DNA from: Steinernema hermaphroditum
Lineage: Eukaryota; Nematoda; Chromadorea; Rhabditida; Steinernematidae
Assembly (NCBI GenBank): GCA_030435675.1
Contig: CM059623.1
Location: 2,816,012-2,880,011 of the forward strand
Reading direction: 5' to 3'
DNA: 64,000 nucleotides
The position numbers and the translations under genes are program-made. The notes under the pieces are model-generated. The model did not search any database. It worked only from the letters and a program-made list of their open reading frames with translations, and was not told the origin of the DNA. This document shows, one piece after another, positions 12,062 through 22,502 of this stretch (positions within the stretch are counted from its first letter, which is position 1; the number at the start of each line of letters is the position of its first letter).

Positions 12062-12345
12062 CAGTTTATTAGGTATAAACGCGGCTGCGCGCGAATTCGC
12101 GCCTTCGAATTACTAAAAGCCAAGTAGCCTTGCGGTGGGCCACAAAACTGTACAAAACCAACATCTCTGCTAGTTACAAAATAGGCAAAAAAAATCACTA
12201 AAAACTGCAAAAACCTGGCATCGTCAGAGACATAGTGGAAGTTGAGTGCTGCCGTTTCAACTGTCTGTGTGGCTCATTGCGAACGTTCTCCGTTTGTAAG
12301 CGGGCGGTGTCGGGTTCGTTTCCCCTCGGGGTCTTTATTTTGTGT
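12062..12345 (+). repeat. Composite repeat ending in a tRNA-derived SINE-like module, copy 1
   Basis: The part from GCGCGCGAATTCGCGCC through ACAAAATAGGCAAAAA to the end recurs at 59733-60200. The terminal module (12261-12335) has an A-box-like GTGGCTCATTGCG and a B-box-like GGGTTCG with TTTCC. These are spaced as in tRNA genes, but there is no foldable full tRNA. The flanking stretch 12350-13290 contains no gene I can support. Confidence 0.65.
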
Positions 12346-13304
12346 GGGGTTTTCCCCGTTCTCCGTTTATATATAGGAGATAGACACACACATACAGACC
12401 AAGGGACCCGTCGGTTCTCCGTTTATATATAAGGGATGACCATGAAAACCTTCCTCTTGCATCAGACGAAAAGGAGATTATGATCGACCATCATCATAGT
12501 CGTTGGTCATCGCAAGACCCACACTCGTCAACAATTGAAGAGAATTGAAATGTAATGTACAAGTTGTCTGCGATGAGTTGTCCCGATATGGACTGCGATG
12601 ACACCGTTCTGAAGGCCAGTTCGTGACACATTTGGTTCATCACAAACCAAATTGATTACCAATGAGAACGCCGACAAAAGACAACAACGGTTACATCTTT
12701 TTGAGTATTTTTCAGAGCACTTTTTGGTAGAGTAACAGTGGCTTGCCGCTTGATCTTGGTTCTCAAATGCTACCAGTGACGACCAGAACCGTACATGTAA
12801 TGCGCCCAAAAAAACGAATGTTTGCTTTTTCTGGTCCGATCGGTTGAGCCGTTGAACATCTCTGGTCCTACGAAGGCGAACTGCGTGTTTTTTCTTCGTA
12901 ACATCGTATAGGTGAGTAGACCAGAAACAGATAATATCATGATACATTGTGACGCCATGATACATTGTTATTTGCCTCTCATCGCACAAATTTGAATAAA
13001 GAAAAAGATAATTAGTTATGTCCACTCAACGAAAACAGGCATATCGAAAGCAACGGATGAAAGGAAGCGAATAACAACTAACTGTGCTTCCGCCATGAGG
13101 AACGAAATGAAGGGAACAGACAAGGAAGAGGGGGAACATTCCATGCGCGTAGTAATTTTTTGTGGTCTTGATGGATCCTGATGGATTCGGTGTGCGCGTA
13201 AATGTCCTGGTACCTTCACCACAGTATCCGCCAGTCCAGCAAGAACCTCAGCGCATCTGGTACTTGATAACCTTCCATTGTGAGGCTTCCATGGATGGGA
13301 CACC

Positions 13305-13640
13305 TGGCACGGGAGTGGGAATACACGACACTGGCGCGAAAAATAATTGCGAGAACGACAGACGCGCGGTATACACCTCCTAGACCTAGGCTTGTCTTAG
13401 GCTCCGGCTTAAGACTACGCCTCTTGATTTAAAGCGAGCCCTGTAGGCGTGGTGGTTTCGTAGATATCATAGTTCATTTTGCACGTAGCATCATCCCGTC
13501 GTCCTAGAGGACGCAGAACACCTCGTAGACTCGTACCATGGGAACAAAGGCCAGACTGGCAAGGGATGGATTTTCATGTAACTTGAACTTCGCTCGATTA
13601 TTTTTCGCGCCAATGTTGTGCAATCCGGGACTGGATGTTA
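13305..13640. repeat. Inverted repeat pair, possible foldback element
   Basis: The segment around 13325-13352 (ACACTGGCGCGAAAAATAAT) is complementary to about 13592-13625, which reads ATTATTTTTCGCGCCAATG. Between the arms lies a copy of the dispersed motif AGGCTCCGGCTTAAGACT, also present near 36310 and 48950-49080. No coding content is evident. Confidence 0.5.
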
Positions 13641-13828
13641 CGGTAATGCCACGCACACATTCTCGATCGATCAAGTTCGAGGCGATATAAAATAACAGTA
13701 GCCTTGGCATTTTCAGCTTGCTAACAACATGTGTTTAATGGGTAGTCTTGAAAAGCCATAAGAGAGCCAAACGTCGCTTGATTGTGTGGCCTAGAGGTGG
13801 GCAACGGCACGGTTAGTGGTTAGTGCTA

Positions 13829-14224
13829 TGGTTGGCAACCGAGTCAGTTCGAGTCAGTCGAAATAGGCGGCTGATCAGTTAAATTTATTAAGGTTGATTC
13901 CAGCTTTCTTCAACGTAATATCGGCGGAAGATTTCCAGCCCGAGCCCGCAAAAAAAATTAGAAAAATAGAAGAAAATTGACACCAAAAGTCGACCTGACT
14001 CGAAAAGAGACTCGAACCGACTCGACTCGAAAAGGCTCGAGTCATTTTTCGAGTCAGGTCGACTTTTGGTGTCAATTTTCTTTCGGTCTCAAAAGAATTT
14101 CATACATGCCCGGGCTAGAAATCTTCCGCCGATATTACAATGAAGAAAGCTGGAATCAACCTTGATAAATTTAATTGATCAACCACCTATTTCGACTGAC
14201 TCGAACTGACTCGGTTGCCAACCC
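13829..14224. mobile_element. MITE / foldback element with TA flanks (about 396 bp)
   Basis: Left end GGTTGGCAACCGAGTCAG is the reverse complement of the right end CTGACTCGGTTGCCAACC, and TA stands directly outside both. The arms stay complementary far inward, including a centre rich in GACTCGA motifs. This looks like a non-autonomous Tc1/mariner-type element. Confidence 0.85.
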
Positions 14225-14517
14225 TAGTTAGTGCCCAGCCCTGCCTAAGCCGGATACAACACATTACAAGCAGACGCAGCTGTTTAAAATCGTATATTAC
14301 GGGTGACGCCACAATAAAAACAACATAACAAAAGGATTTGAAAAACCGACAGAACTTTCTGCTTGACTCAGCACGTTTGAATTCAATTCTGGCCCCAATC
14401 AATTTCAATCACATTAAGAAGGAACAGCACCACGGATCTTCGGTTACTAGCGTCTTGAAGCCCATTCCAATACTTCTTTGGTTGATAATAATCAATTTGA
14501 ATCCTTCAACGCTGCTT

Positions 14518-15952
14518 CTAGAGCTTGGTTGTCGTATGTGGTGCGACTGTGACCACACGGGTCTTGACCATCTTCCCCTTCCACCACTTTTTGACACATG
14601 GCAGCTGCTCGAGAAACGCCGCGCGATAGTCGACACTTGTCCAGAAGTAGACGTAGTAGCACTCCGAGTAGGAAACCATCATTCCTACGGGCTAAACAAA
14701 CGGTTCTAATCAATTGAAAAGACACTGTGTTATACCAGCAAATGTAGCATGATTGCAAAGAAGCGGCTATTTGAGACTCTGTGCGGTGAAAACAGTGACA
14801 TTACCACTTGAGAATAGAACCATGAAACGCAGAATACGGCCAAGAATACTGTCATCGACTTCATCGCCTTTTGGTGACTTTTGAGGATCGCGTGTAGGTG
14901 ACTGTCTTTGACGAAACGGCGTTTCTGCACCGAAAGAACCATGTATCCAGCGAGGTAGATGACGATGACGGAAGAGTTGATGACTAGTAGTGTAAAATCA
15001 GCCACTTCTTGGATCCATGAAGGAAGGATGTGGTTGGGAACACATACAGGTGTAGTATAGTTTTCTTCGTCCCAATGTATAATACCGAAAATTGTGAATA
15101 TAATGCTTAAGAACAGTCCCGGTAGTACGGAGACCAGAAGCATCATCAGGAAATTGTCGGATTTGTACCTAAACATAAACGACGTTAGGATGATAGTCTA
15201 ACAAGACAGAATTCGACATAAAGATGAGACGACATGTGAGTAGCTGTGGTCGCCATGGAAATCCCTTTTTCTTGTTTGAACATGAGCTACTTTTTTGGAC
15301 AAGGGTCTATGACTAAGGTCTATAGCGACGTCTTAACCACATGCTTGATCCAGTTGCTGATGGGAAGAGACCCTACCCAAAAGTTACCCAAAAGAACATG
15401 AATATCTGGTCGTTCTGGTCGTGAGCTAAGGCCTACGAATGAAAAAGCCCCCCCCCCCCCCCCCCCCCCCAATTTGGATGGAACTGGACAGCAGCAACGG
15501 GTTGAGTGGAAAATGAACGCATACCTCAGCGGAAAGGTCACGGATACGAGCCTGTCCAGAGCCAGTCCAACCAGTGCCGACGACGAGATTATTCGCATCC
15601 AGAAGTAAATAATTATGACTTTAAAGCATGTTTGTCGATCCACCCATACATTATAGAAGCCCATGAATGCGCTGCTAACTTCAAAGGTTATGCAAATCGT
15701 GTCGTAGATCGCCAGAAGACAGATCAGAATTCCACATTTGCTCCTCAAGTTCTTCTTTCGATAGGTTGCTATGATGACGTTGATGTTCCCAAAAAGGCCA
15801 AATGGTGCGAGGGCTAGAGTGGGCAGGAGTACATAGATCATTGGCGGAGGCCCGTGCATCATTGGTGGCCGGTCTTGTCCAGCGAGCATTGAAGGACCTC
15901 CAAAAGGCGGTGATGATCCTCCTCCAAATGATGGTCGAGACCCTTCCATCAT
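14518..15952 (-). CDS. SRSX-like seven-transmembrane chemoreceptor 2
   Basis: Paralogue of the receptors at 10554-11756 and 22503-23611. Exons 15952-15525, 15168-14736 and 14691-14518 give about 344 aa in consistent phase. The helix 1-2 signatures (GLFGNINVIIATYRKK, SKCGILICLLAIYDTIC), RQTCFK, LALDRL and the terminal SYSECYYVYFW are all present. The start is taken at the first of two adjacent ATG codons, because the same position in receptor 1 reads TQTMM. The frame upstream is open but has no ATG, so an upstream exon is possible. Intron 1 (15169-15524) is 356 bp, far longer than the 42-47 bp of its paralogues, and holds a run of 23 C. The protein is intact, so it is likely functional. Confidence 0.88.
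15448..15470 (+). repeat. Homopolymer of 23 C inside an intron
   Basis: An uninterrupted C tract lies in intron 1 of SRSX-like gene 2. Another C tract is at about 52250-52267. Such tracts are unstable and are hard to sequence. Confidence 0.9.
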
Positions 15953-16309
15953 CGTTTGAGTGGCTAACAAGATAGGAAACGAGCGTGCTGTCGACGCCAC
16001 CGTTGTTGTTCACTACTATCTGTTCAGTATTCCTGGGAAATAAAAATTGTGCTCATCAAGCGAAAACAACCCCATTGTTCGTTTGAATAAATAACAAAAA
16101 TGGAGTGGAGAACTGTTTCGAACAACAGATGTTTGTTTATCTCAGATATGGAGTAGTGTCAAATGTAGGAACAACTTCATAACAACGAACAAAGATTGAA
16201 ATCAAATGTACACAAGAGCATATCTGATGTCGTGGAAAGGCTCAAAAAAGCGGAAAGGCATGCGCCTATAAGCCTCTGCATGTCGAACGTGATTGTGTCG
16301 AAAACAGGC

Positions 16310-16520
16310 TATACGAGTTTACGAGTTTACGAGTTTATTTCTCGTATCAAAGGCTTACGCCTTGCGAGACGTCATATATATGCACAAGAAACACATTGTC
16401 ACTCCGTAGTCGCCGGTCTTCTTCTGACTTCGGCACATCAGAGTAGAACACGGCGATCCCATCAGTGTGCGCGAGATGCGAAGAGCTGATCAGAGATGCG
16501 AAGAGCTGCTTCCGGTGACG
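16310..16520 (+). repeat. Short direct repeats upstream of SRSX-like gene 2
   Basis: ACGAGTTT occurs three times in a row at about 16313-16337, and GATGCGAAGAGCTG occurs twice at about 16476-16510. Apart from these, 15953-17355 holds no gene I can support. A possible pair of ends GAGTGTAAAAT / ATTTTACACTC at about 16866 and 17094 may bound a small decayed element. Confidence 0.45.
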
Positions 16521-17355
16521 GTGGAGCACAGTGCATCTGTCAGGCTATACTAGCGCTATAGTTCGTCAGGCAATTCCCGTTAATCACTTATAAATAAATT
16601 TATATAAAAACTAACCCATTCATGGTCATGAATTGTTCAAAGGGTTGGCGTCCCGCAACGAAGTCCCTGAATTCACAATGTATTGTGACGGTCGCGCTGG
16701 AGTGGAGTTAAAGAGCGCTGATGGGTTTTTTTGTGGGCCATCCCATCCTCTACCAGATGGTGTGCAAAAACAGCCTAAGCACACTGCTCATTCTGGCCTA
16801 AATGGGCCATCTTTATCCACAAGTCATGTTTCCATTACGAAGGTCCCGCAGCAATGTCCCTGAATGAGTGTAAAATACGGTGGTTTGTGTTTTTCTTATG
16901 TTTGATGATCCATCATGTTGCAAAACATAAGGCAAAATGACGATTTTTCCACAAAAGTCAGCCTCTTAAGCCACAGCCGGCAATGAAACATAGTAAAAAA
17001 ACATAGGAATGTTGTGGAAATGCCCAATGAGGGTCAAAAAACTGGATTATGACATCAATCTTTATCACTGGCGCGATGTTTACAGTCGCACCATTTTACA
17101 CTCGTCTAATTTAAATCAATTAATATCTTTTATGGTTGTGACATTTGTGACATAAACTCTGTAAATACAAAGTTTTATCAGCTCGCAATGTAATTGACGG
17201 AAAGCGCCAGTTTGATAAGATAAGGACCCCGCGTTCAGCACGGAGAGAGCAGTTGACGGGGCGGAATGCATCAATTGCAACCGAACCGTCTTTTCTACTT
17301 GCTTCCTAGCATTTATCTTCTTTTGTAGATGATACGATTTCTTCTTTCTTTTCAG

Positions 17356-18502
17356 TAATTCACTCAAACACTGGATCGACGTCGAGATGGATGAGCTTCT
17401 TATTCACATAAAGGTGAGCAACAGTGTTTCTCGTATGTAAAGAGAATATAGAAAGGCCGATCCTCATGACGTACGAATTGCAACAGTCAACCGATTCTTG
17501 TTAGAAGAGCTTGCAGATAGGTTGTGTCGTACAGAAATGCACTGGGACACGTCCAACCTTGGCTGGCAATGCGCTAAAAGGTGGGTCATAGCTTTTCCTT
17601 TTAAAAACGACACATGAACAACTAATAAGGGACCCTCACAAAGTGTCCCACGCCGATTGAAATGAAATTTGTACAGTATGATAGGCCTTCACGGGAGCAA
17701 GAAAACCCCAAAATAAAATATGGTTGCGTATAGGGGTACTAGAGTACCTAAACGAGGTTAGAAAGTTTGGGTTATTGCCATATGGGTCCTGCCACGATTT
17801 TCCTGGGAAGTACGTGTACTCATCATTCTATACAGTTCCAAACCGTGAAAGCAATAAGAAGAGAAGTAGCAACGAAGGAGACGCCCGCGGTACATCGGTA
17901 CATAATATCATGAGCGATTTGAAACGGCATAGAAAGATGAGTACGCGTAACCCCCAGGGAAATCGTGGCAGGACCCATATGGCAATAACCCAAACTTTCT
18001 GACCTCGTTTAGGTAGGTTCTCCAGTGCCCCTATACGCACACCCTATTTTGAGGTTTTCTTGTTCTCGTGAAGGCCTATCATACTGTACAAATTTCATTT
18101 CAATCGGCGTGGGACACTTTGTGAAGGTCCCTTGTTAGTTGAAGGCTACGACACTCACGCATGCTCTTTTCCTCAAAACCCGTGCGAAATGAAGATAGCG
18201 GGAAAAAAGCGACTACAACGACTTCGATTATCGTTGAACAGGTGCGAAATTCGCTCAAACGATATTGGGTTATGCCCCTCGAATTATGCACGTCCAGCTA
18301 TGGCTGTCATATACGTAGAAAGGTGAGTACTTCTAATTGTTGCATCTTAACATAACACATAAATAGGAGGCCAACGTTCTGGTCGGATCACGTGGAATTT
18401 TATCCTACATTTTTCGGATATACGACCGATTACTTTTCCACTTCCACGACGATTTGGAGAGACCCAGAAGGACACACATCGGTTGGTTTCGCAGAATCCT
18501 GA
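17356..18502 (+). CDS. Hypothetical protein, four 3' exons (5' end unresolved)
   Basis: Four exons fit one frame with good splice sites: 17356-17413, 17456-17580, 18242-18322 and 18367-18502, ending in TGA after a GFAES tail. They encode about 132 residues, with WIDVEMDELL near the start and HVEFYPTFFGYTTDYF near the end. I do not recognise the family. The third exon carries two Cys and a short hydrophobic stretch (ARPAMAVIYV), with no clear membrane helix. A hydrophobic leader-like ATG frame begins at 17266, but reaching it needs a 31-bp intron, so the 5' end is uncertain. The 661-bp intron 17581-18241 is almost entirely a foldback element (17629-18141), which the gene appears to tolerate. 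An alternative reading of the third exon in another frame is possible. Confidence 0.5.
17629..18141. mobile_element. Foldback/MITE element inside an intron (513 bp)
   Basis: The left end CAACTAATAAGGGACC is complementary to the right end GGTCCCTTGTTAGTTG. Arms of more than 200 bp then stay complementary (for example CCACGCCGATTGAAATGAAA against TTTCATTTCAATCGGCGTGG). It has no coding capacity and lies wholly between two coding exons. Confidence 0.88.
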
Positions 18503-18611
18503 AAATTAAGGACAAAGAAAATAGGAATATCAATATATTATCTGTATTCCCTTTACTGTATTTCATTAAAGTCTTTCATTAAAGCAGCTTTTATGTTCGA
18601 CTTCACACGAC

Positions 18612-18735
18612 TTTATTGCAACATTCAAAGGCATTATGCCTTGCATGACACCGAAAATTAGACAACAGAGGATATCACTTGCAGTCGGCTTCCTCCGTGG
18701 CTTTCATGTCAGACTGGTCGGTGGTGGCGGGGGGT
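18612..18735 (-). CDS. Possible 3' end of a minus-strand gene
   Basis: A short acidic C-terminus (TDQSDMKATEEADCK) ends at a TGA on the minus strand (18675-18677) and is followed by AATAAA (TTTATT on the plus strand at 18612-18617). The same arrangement with related sequence is seen at about 52680-52830, which suggests paralogous gene ends. The upstream exons could not be traced, so this is weak. Confidence 0.25.
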
Positions 18736-18968
18736 ATTGCCTGGTTTGTTGAACGATTTGGTACATTTGGTACACCTGATTTGGTACAGGGTGATCGTGT
18801 CAGGACCACGAATTGGTACATTGGTACTAATCGTACGTTCATACTGATCTGGTACACCAGCGCAGGGCAGTCGTGCCAGGACCATGAATTGGTACAGTAA
18901 ATGTCGCACATTCGGACACCAATTTAGCCAGATCTTCCTTAACTTGTTTAGTGCGATTTGCAGCTAGT

Positions 18969-19092
18969 GTTGGCGGATTTCGGATCGGGTTTTTCGGATT
19001 TCGGATTTCCGAAAAGTCGGATTCGGATTTCGGATTCGGATTATCCGAAGTGTCGGATTCGGATTTGCGAGTTTCAATCCGATCCGCCAGTA
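18969..19092. repeat. Small foldback repeat rich in CGGATTTCGGATT
   Basis: Begins TTGGCGGATTTCGGATCGG, ends CCGATCCGCCA, and is filled with CGGATT/AATCCG units in both orientations. Probably a small MITE. Confidence 0.65.
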
Positions 19093-19629
19093 CTGTTTGC
19101 GGCTATTATGATAGGCACTAGTGTTCTTGTTGCCCGCATGATGTTCAGCGAGACGCATTCCATTATTGAAAGCCAAAACCGATCAAATTTTAATGGAAAT
19201 TTAACAAATTTCTGATATTTTCATGAAAGTCCATGAAAGCCACACCATAGAAATGGATGAACTTTCTCAATTCGCAATGAAGTCGCCCACGCAAAATACT
19301 CAGCAGAGAATTTGCCATAGGTTCACCTGTTGGATTTTTATTTAATGTCCTGTGTGTCGAGAAAAGTTCGAGAATACGGCAAAATACGGCTCGAAAAAGT
19401 CGAAAGTTTCTTCAGTAACTCGTATCTTCAGATTCGGACCGATTATGATCGGTAACGGTGCTCGTGTTGTCTGCAAAATGATCAGCACCGCGCACTCTGT
19501 ACCAATTCAAAGCGAACGTACGCCATTCGCTGTACCAATTCGCGGGGATGATCCTAGCACGATTACCCTTTGTCCGAAAGCTGCGTCCAGTGCCATTGAT
19601 TCGAGGTGATTAAACTCGGAGTAAACATG

Positions 19630-19830
19630 CGGCAGCCGATCTGAATCCCTTCGATTATGCCTTGGAACAAAAGGCCTGCCGAAAGCGCCACGAAAGTGTT
19701 GACTCGCTGAAACGTGCTTTGCAGAAGGCTTGGGAAGATATATCTACTACGACCCTGGCGTCCATTGTTGGAAATTCCAAGAAATGTTTGCATGCTGGGA
19801 GGTCATTTCGAACTGGATTTGTGATATTAA
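19630..19830 (+). pseudogene. Mariner transposase C-terminal remnant
   Basis: Reads ADLNPFDYALEQKACRKRH followed by SVDSLKRALQKAWEDI, the conserved end of mariner-type DDE transposases. The DLNP-DY motif carries the last catalytic region, and the SLKRAL-KAW block follows it. The usual Trp after the DYA motif and the upstream catalytic region are missing, and the reading ends without a proper C-terminus. No inverted repeats were found close by. It is a dead fragment. Confidence 0.75.
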
Positions 19831-19982
19831 TTTTCCTGTGCTTTCTTGAGGTTACAATGAAATTTTGATCGCTGAATTGTTTGCGAAGTTTTAGACGTTG
19901 TTTTGTGTCATCCTATACAATACGACTGTTTGTTGTGTATTTCAGATTTATCAACTAAGCACAGATAAACCAAAACAGCGAT

Positions 19983-20918
19983 TTATGTAAACAATAGTCC
20001 AATCAATGAGGTCCTCGTGAAACATCTCATCTCACTCTCGCCGGGTTTCCGTCGCACACAGTCGAAGAACACATACGCGCTGTGGCTATCTGCACCGTAT
20101 CCACCATACTTCAGCTTGTAAGGGTGCGATGGCGTGTCGAAGAGGGTGCGCGGAAAATAGAAGTGGTGCCAGCCGATTGGTTCAAATTCTTCTTTGGGAC
20201 AAAGCTCCAGTTTTTCCTTCAAGAATTCAACATGATTTGTGGCTCTTTTCAAATACAAATCTTTTCCTCGAAGTTTTGCCTTATTCTGGGACCAAAAGAC
20301 TAATAGTTCTTCGAGATGACATTCATTCATAAGGCACAAAGACTGGAACTGAGGTTGAGTAAGTGATAGCTTCATCAATTCCATCACTCCTTCCGAATAG
20401 GCCTCGCTTTCAATGCGTAATGTTCGGAGGTGCCCGGTTTCGATAAGTCTTTTGCAATGTACGATCGCTTCGTCGTCAAGTTTTTTGTCGATTCTTAATC
20501 CCGTCACCCGTTTAGCTCTGCATGCCCAGTCGATCCACGTCTTACTCACGGTGGGTGTCCGTGGCGCAAAGCAGTACACGGCATTGGGAAAGCAAATGCG
20601 ATCGATGATTTCCCTGCTGACCTTGTCTTCATTACTTTCGAAAATGTGTATGGTAACGGCTGACACAAATTTATCTTTCTCGATCCAAAGGTGTTTGGGT
20701 ACTTCGCCGTTGAGATCCTGTCGTCTCTCGTCGCTTATTCGGTCGTTTCTAATAGCAACGGAACGAGATTTGCACATCGATGTCATCTTTTGCGCCACAA
20801 TTCCAATGACGCCCGACAATTCTTTGGCAGTTATGGATAGGTCCGAAATCACCAAGCCGCGCGCAGTCCATCCAACCCAGAATACAGACTCATAAAACGC
20901 GTATGGAAGGTCATTCAT
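19983..20918 (-). CDS. F-box-like lineage-specific protein, single exon
   Basis: Intact 311-aa open frame. The start MNDLPYAFYESVF resembles the opening of a large nematode family with an F-box-like N-terminus (M-x-x-PYAFYE-V) and a repeat-like C-terminal half. In that family the C-terminal part is thought to bind substrates of ubiquitin ligases. The segments LRTLRIESEAYSEGVMELMK and FQSLCLMNECHLEELLVFW have the weakly repeated Leu pattern of that half. I see no signal peptide or membrane helix. Two other members lie in the window (24560-25537 and the interrupted gene 37930-47819), at least by overall style. The biochemical role is inferred from the family, not shown here. Confidence 0.75.
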   Translation of the reverse strand: MNDLPYAFYESVFWVGWTARGLVISDLSITAKELSGVIGIVAQKMTSMCKSRSVAIRNDRISDERRQDLNGEVPKHLWIEKDKFVSAVTIHIFESNEDKVSREIIDRICFPNAVYCFAPRTPTVSKTWIDWACRAKRVTGLRIDKKLDDEAIVHCKRLIETGHLRTLRIESEAYSEGVMELMKLSLTQPQFQSLCLMNECHLEELLVFWSQNKAKLRGKDLYLKRATNHVEFLKEKLELCPKEEFEPIGWHHFYFPRTLFDTPSHPYKLKYGGYGADSHSAYVFFDCVRRKPGESEMRCFTRTSLIGLLFT

Positions 20919-21074
20919 CGTTGCTGGTAAAAGAATCGAATCTTTTCAAAATCAGGGGCTTTAATAGCAAAAAGTCTCCACGAATGCATCGCTAAGTGAG
21001 AGTACGCAATGCCGAATTGTAGTGGCATCATAAGATCACATTCGTAAAGATTCGACATTGAAATGCATAATATA

Positions 21075-21706
21075 TTAGGTTGATGCAAAAGAAATGTCGA
21101 TCATGTTGATTTTGTTCTTTCTTTCATTATAATAAGTTTCTGTATGACATGATTAATAGTTCTTATAGAGCTTGCACTCGCGCATCGTTTGATATATATT
21201 CCGTCACGCTGGCCCTTTCTAATTAAAATAAAATTTTACCTTAAACATGATCGAGAAAAAGTGCCCAGTGCGGATTTGCATACCACACAACTTCAAACAA
21301 AGCAGGGGCCCGAAAATGGTAGTGGAAATCAGGGGGCAAAATGTACAAAAAATCAACAACAATCACTATGATTGGAATCCTCCTTCGCAATATCAAGGAT
21401 AGTTGTTTGACCGCCTTATAGCACAGACATCGCTCCACCTGACTATCACTTATTCCCGTCGATGCAGTGATCCTTGGCAGAAAAAAAAATCAAAAGATGT
21501 GAGGAAGTCAAAATTTGAGTCACAAACTTTTTCAAGTCCAAACCACTATGAATTCGTTCAGTAAGGCATTCACTCTCTACGTGGACATAGGCGACAACTC
21601 GTGAATACTAATGGTGAATGTCTTTTGGGTTCAGCTTTTGATTATTATACTTTCATGATCAATTTTCTTTTTAACAAAAATCGACATTTCTTTTGCATCA
21701 ACCTAA
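21075..21706 (+). mobile_element. Internally deleted mariner element (632 bp)
   Basis: Perfect terminal repeats TTAGGTTGATGCAAAAGAAA and the inverted form at the right end, flanked by TA on both sides. Inside are relics of a mariner transposase on the plus strand. The clearest is the PPDYHLF motif near 21440, followed by EEVK and a decayed end. The frame is broken by stops and most of the gene is missing, so it could only move with help from another copy. Confidence 0.88.
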
Positions 21707-21960
21707 TAACTCCAAGTTCGTAATTGTGAGCTTGAACGCTTTAACTTGCTATACATATGACGATCAAATCTGGCTGACAAGACTAGCCCGACAATCGCCT
21801 CAGAAAAGCACACAGAAAAGCACGCTATCTTGTGTGGTTTCTTTAGAATTGAAATGCATAAAACCTCGGAGATTATGCGAACAGAGAAAATACAGCCACA
21901 TCGGAAAGGAGCGGCTTTTCGATCATTCCAGGAGGTCGGTTTCCGACAGAATAGGGGCTG

Positions 21961-22035
21961 AGGCCGGCTTCGAACCGACCCCGGCCGATTATAAATCAAA
22001 CACATTCACAATGAGCCACACAGGCAGTTCGGATG
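21961..22035 (-). repeat. tRNA-derived SINE-like module, minus strand
   Basis: On the minus strand it reads CTGTGTGGCTCATTGTGAA with a later GGTCGGTTCGAAGCC. The first part matches the modules at 12261 and 60117, and the GGTTCGA core is a tRNA B box. Neighbouring sequence at 22370-22445 matches, inverted, the GAATTCGC...CCCTCCAGGT and CCCTGCGGGCGGCAAGA parts of the composite repeat at 59750. Confidence 0.6.
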
Positions 22036-22502
22036 CTACCGGTTCACTGCCACTGTGTTAGGGTAGGCCAGTCGAATCGAGCTGTCGCGATTCGTCCGCA
22101 ATTCACGACCATTTTCCCGTGGCACATGTCAACAAAGGCGAGATCGGCAAGCACATATTCTCTTTATCACCGAGAAGACGTCTATAATCGGATACTGCTC
22201 CTAGCATGCATGCATTTGATAAATTGATTAGATCCAACAGGCAACATTGCATAAGGTTGGAACATTGAAAATGGGCCACTTTTGATTGTTTATCTGCATG
22301 GTTTGTTATACATTATATTTAAGAAAAAGCCATTCATGAATCATCACATTTCATGTGATTACCGCCGGTAGGCTACTTGTGTCTTGCCGCCCGCAGGGCT
22401 TCTTGACTACTAACACCTGGAGGGTGCGAATTCGCGTATAGCTGCTTTTTGAGCGCACGGAGCACATTACGTTACACATTATTGCACATCGCCCTTAACT
22501 TT

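Noticed and set aside
15506..15817. Plus-strand open frame across SRSX-like gene 2
   Set aside because: It is the antisense shadow of the receptor exon; the minus-strand frame has the family motifs and good splice sites.
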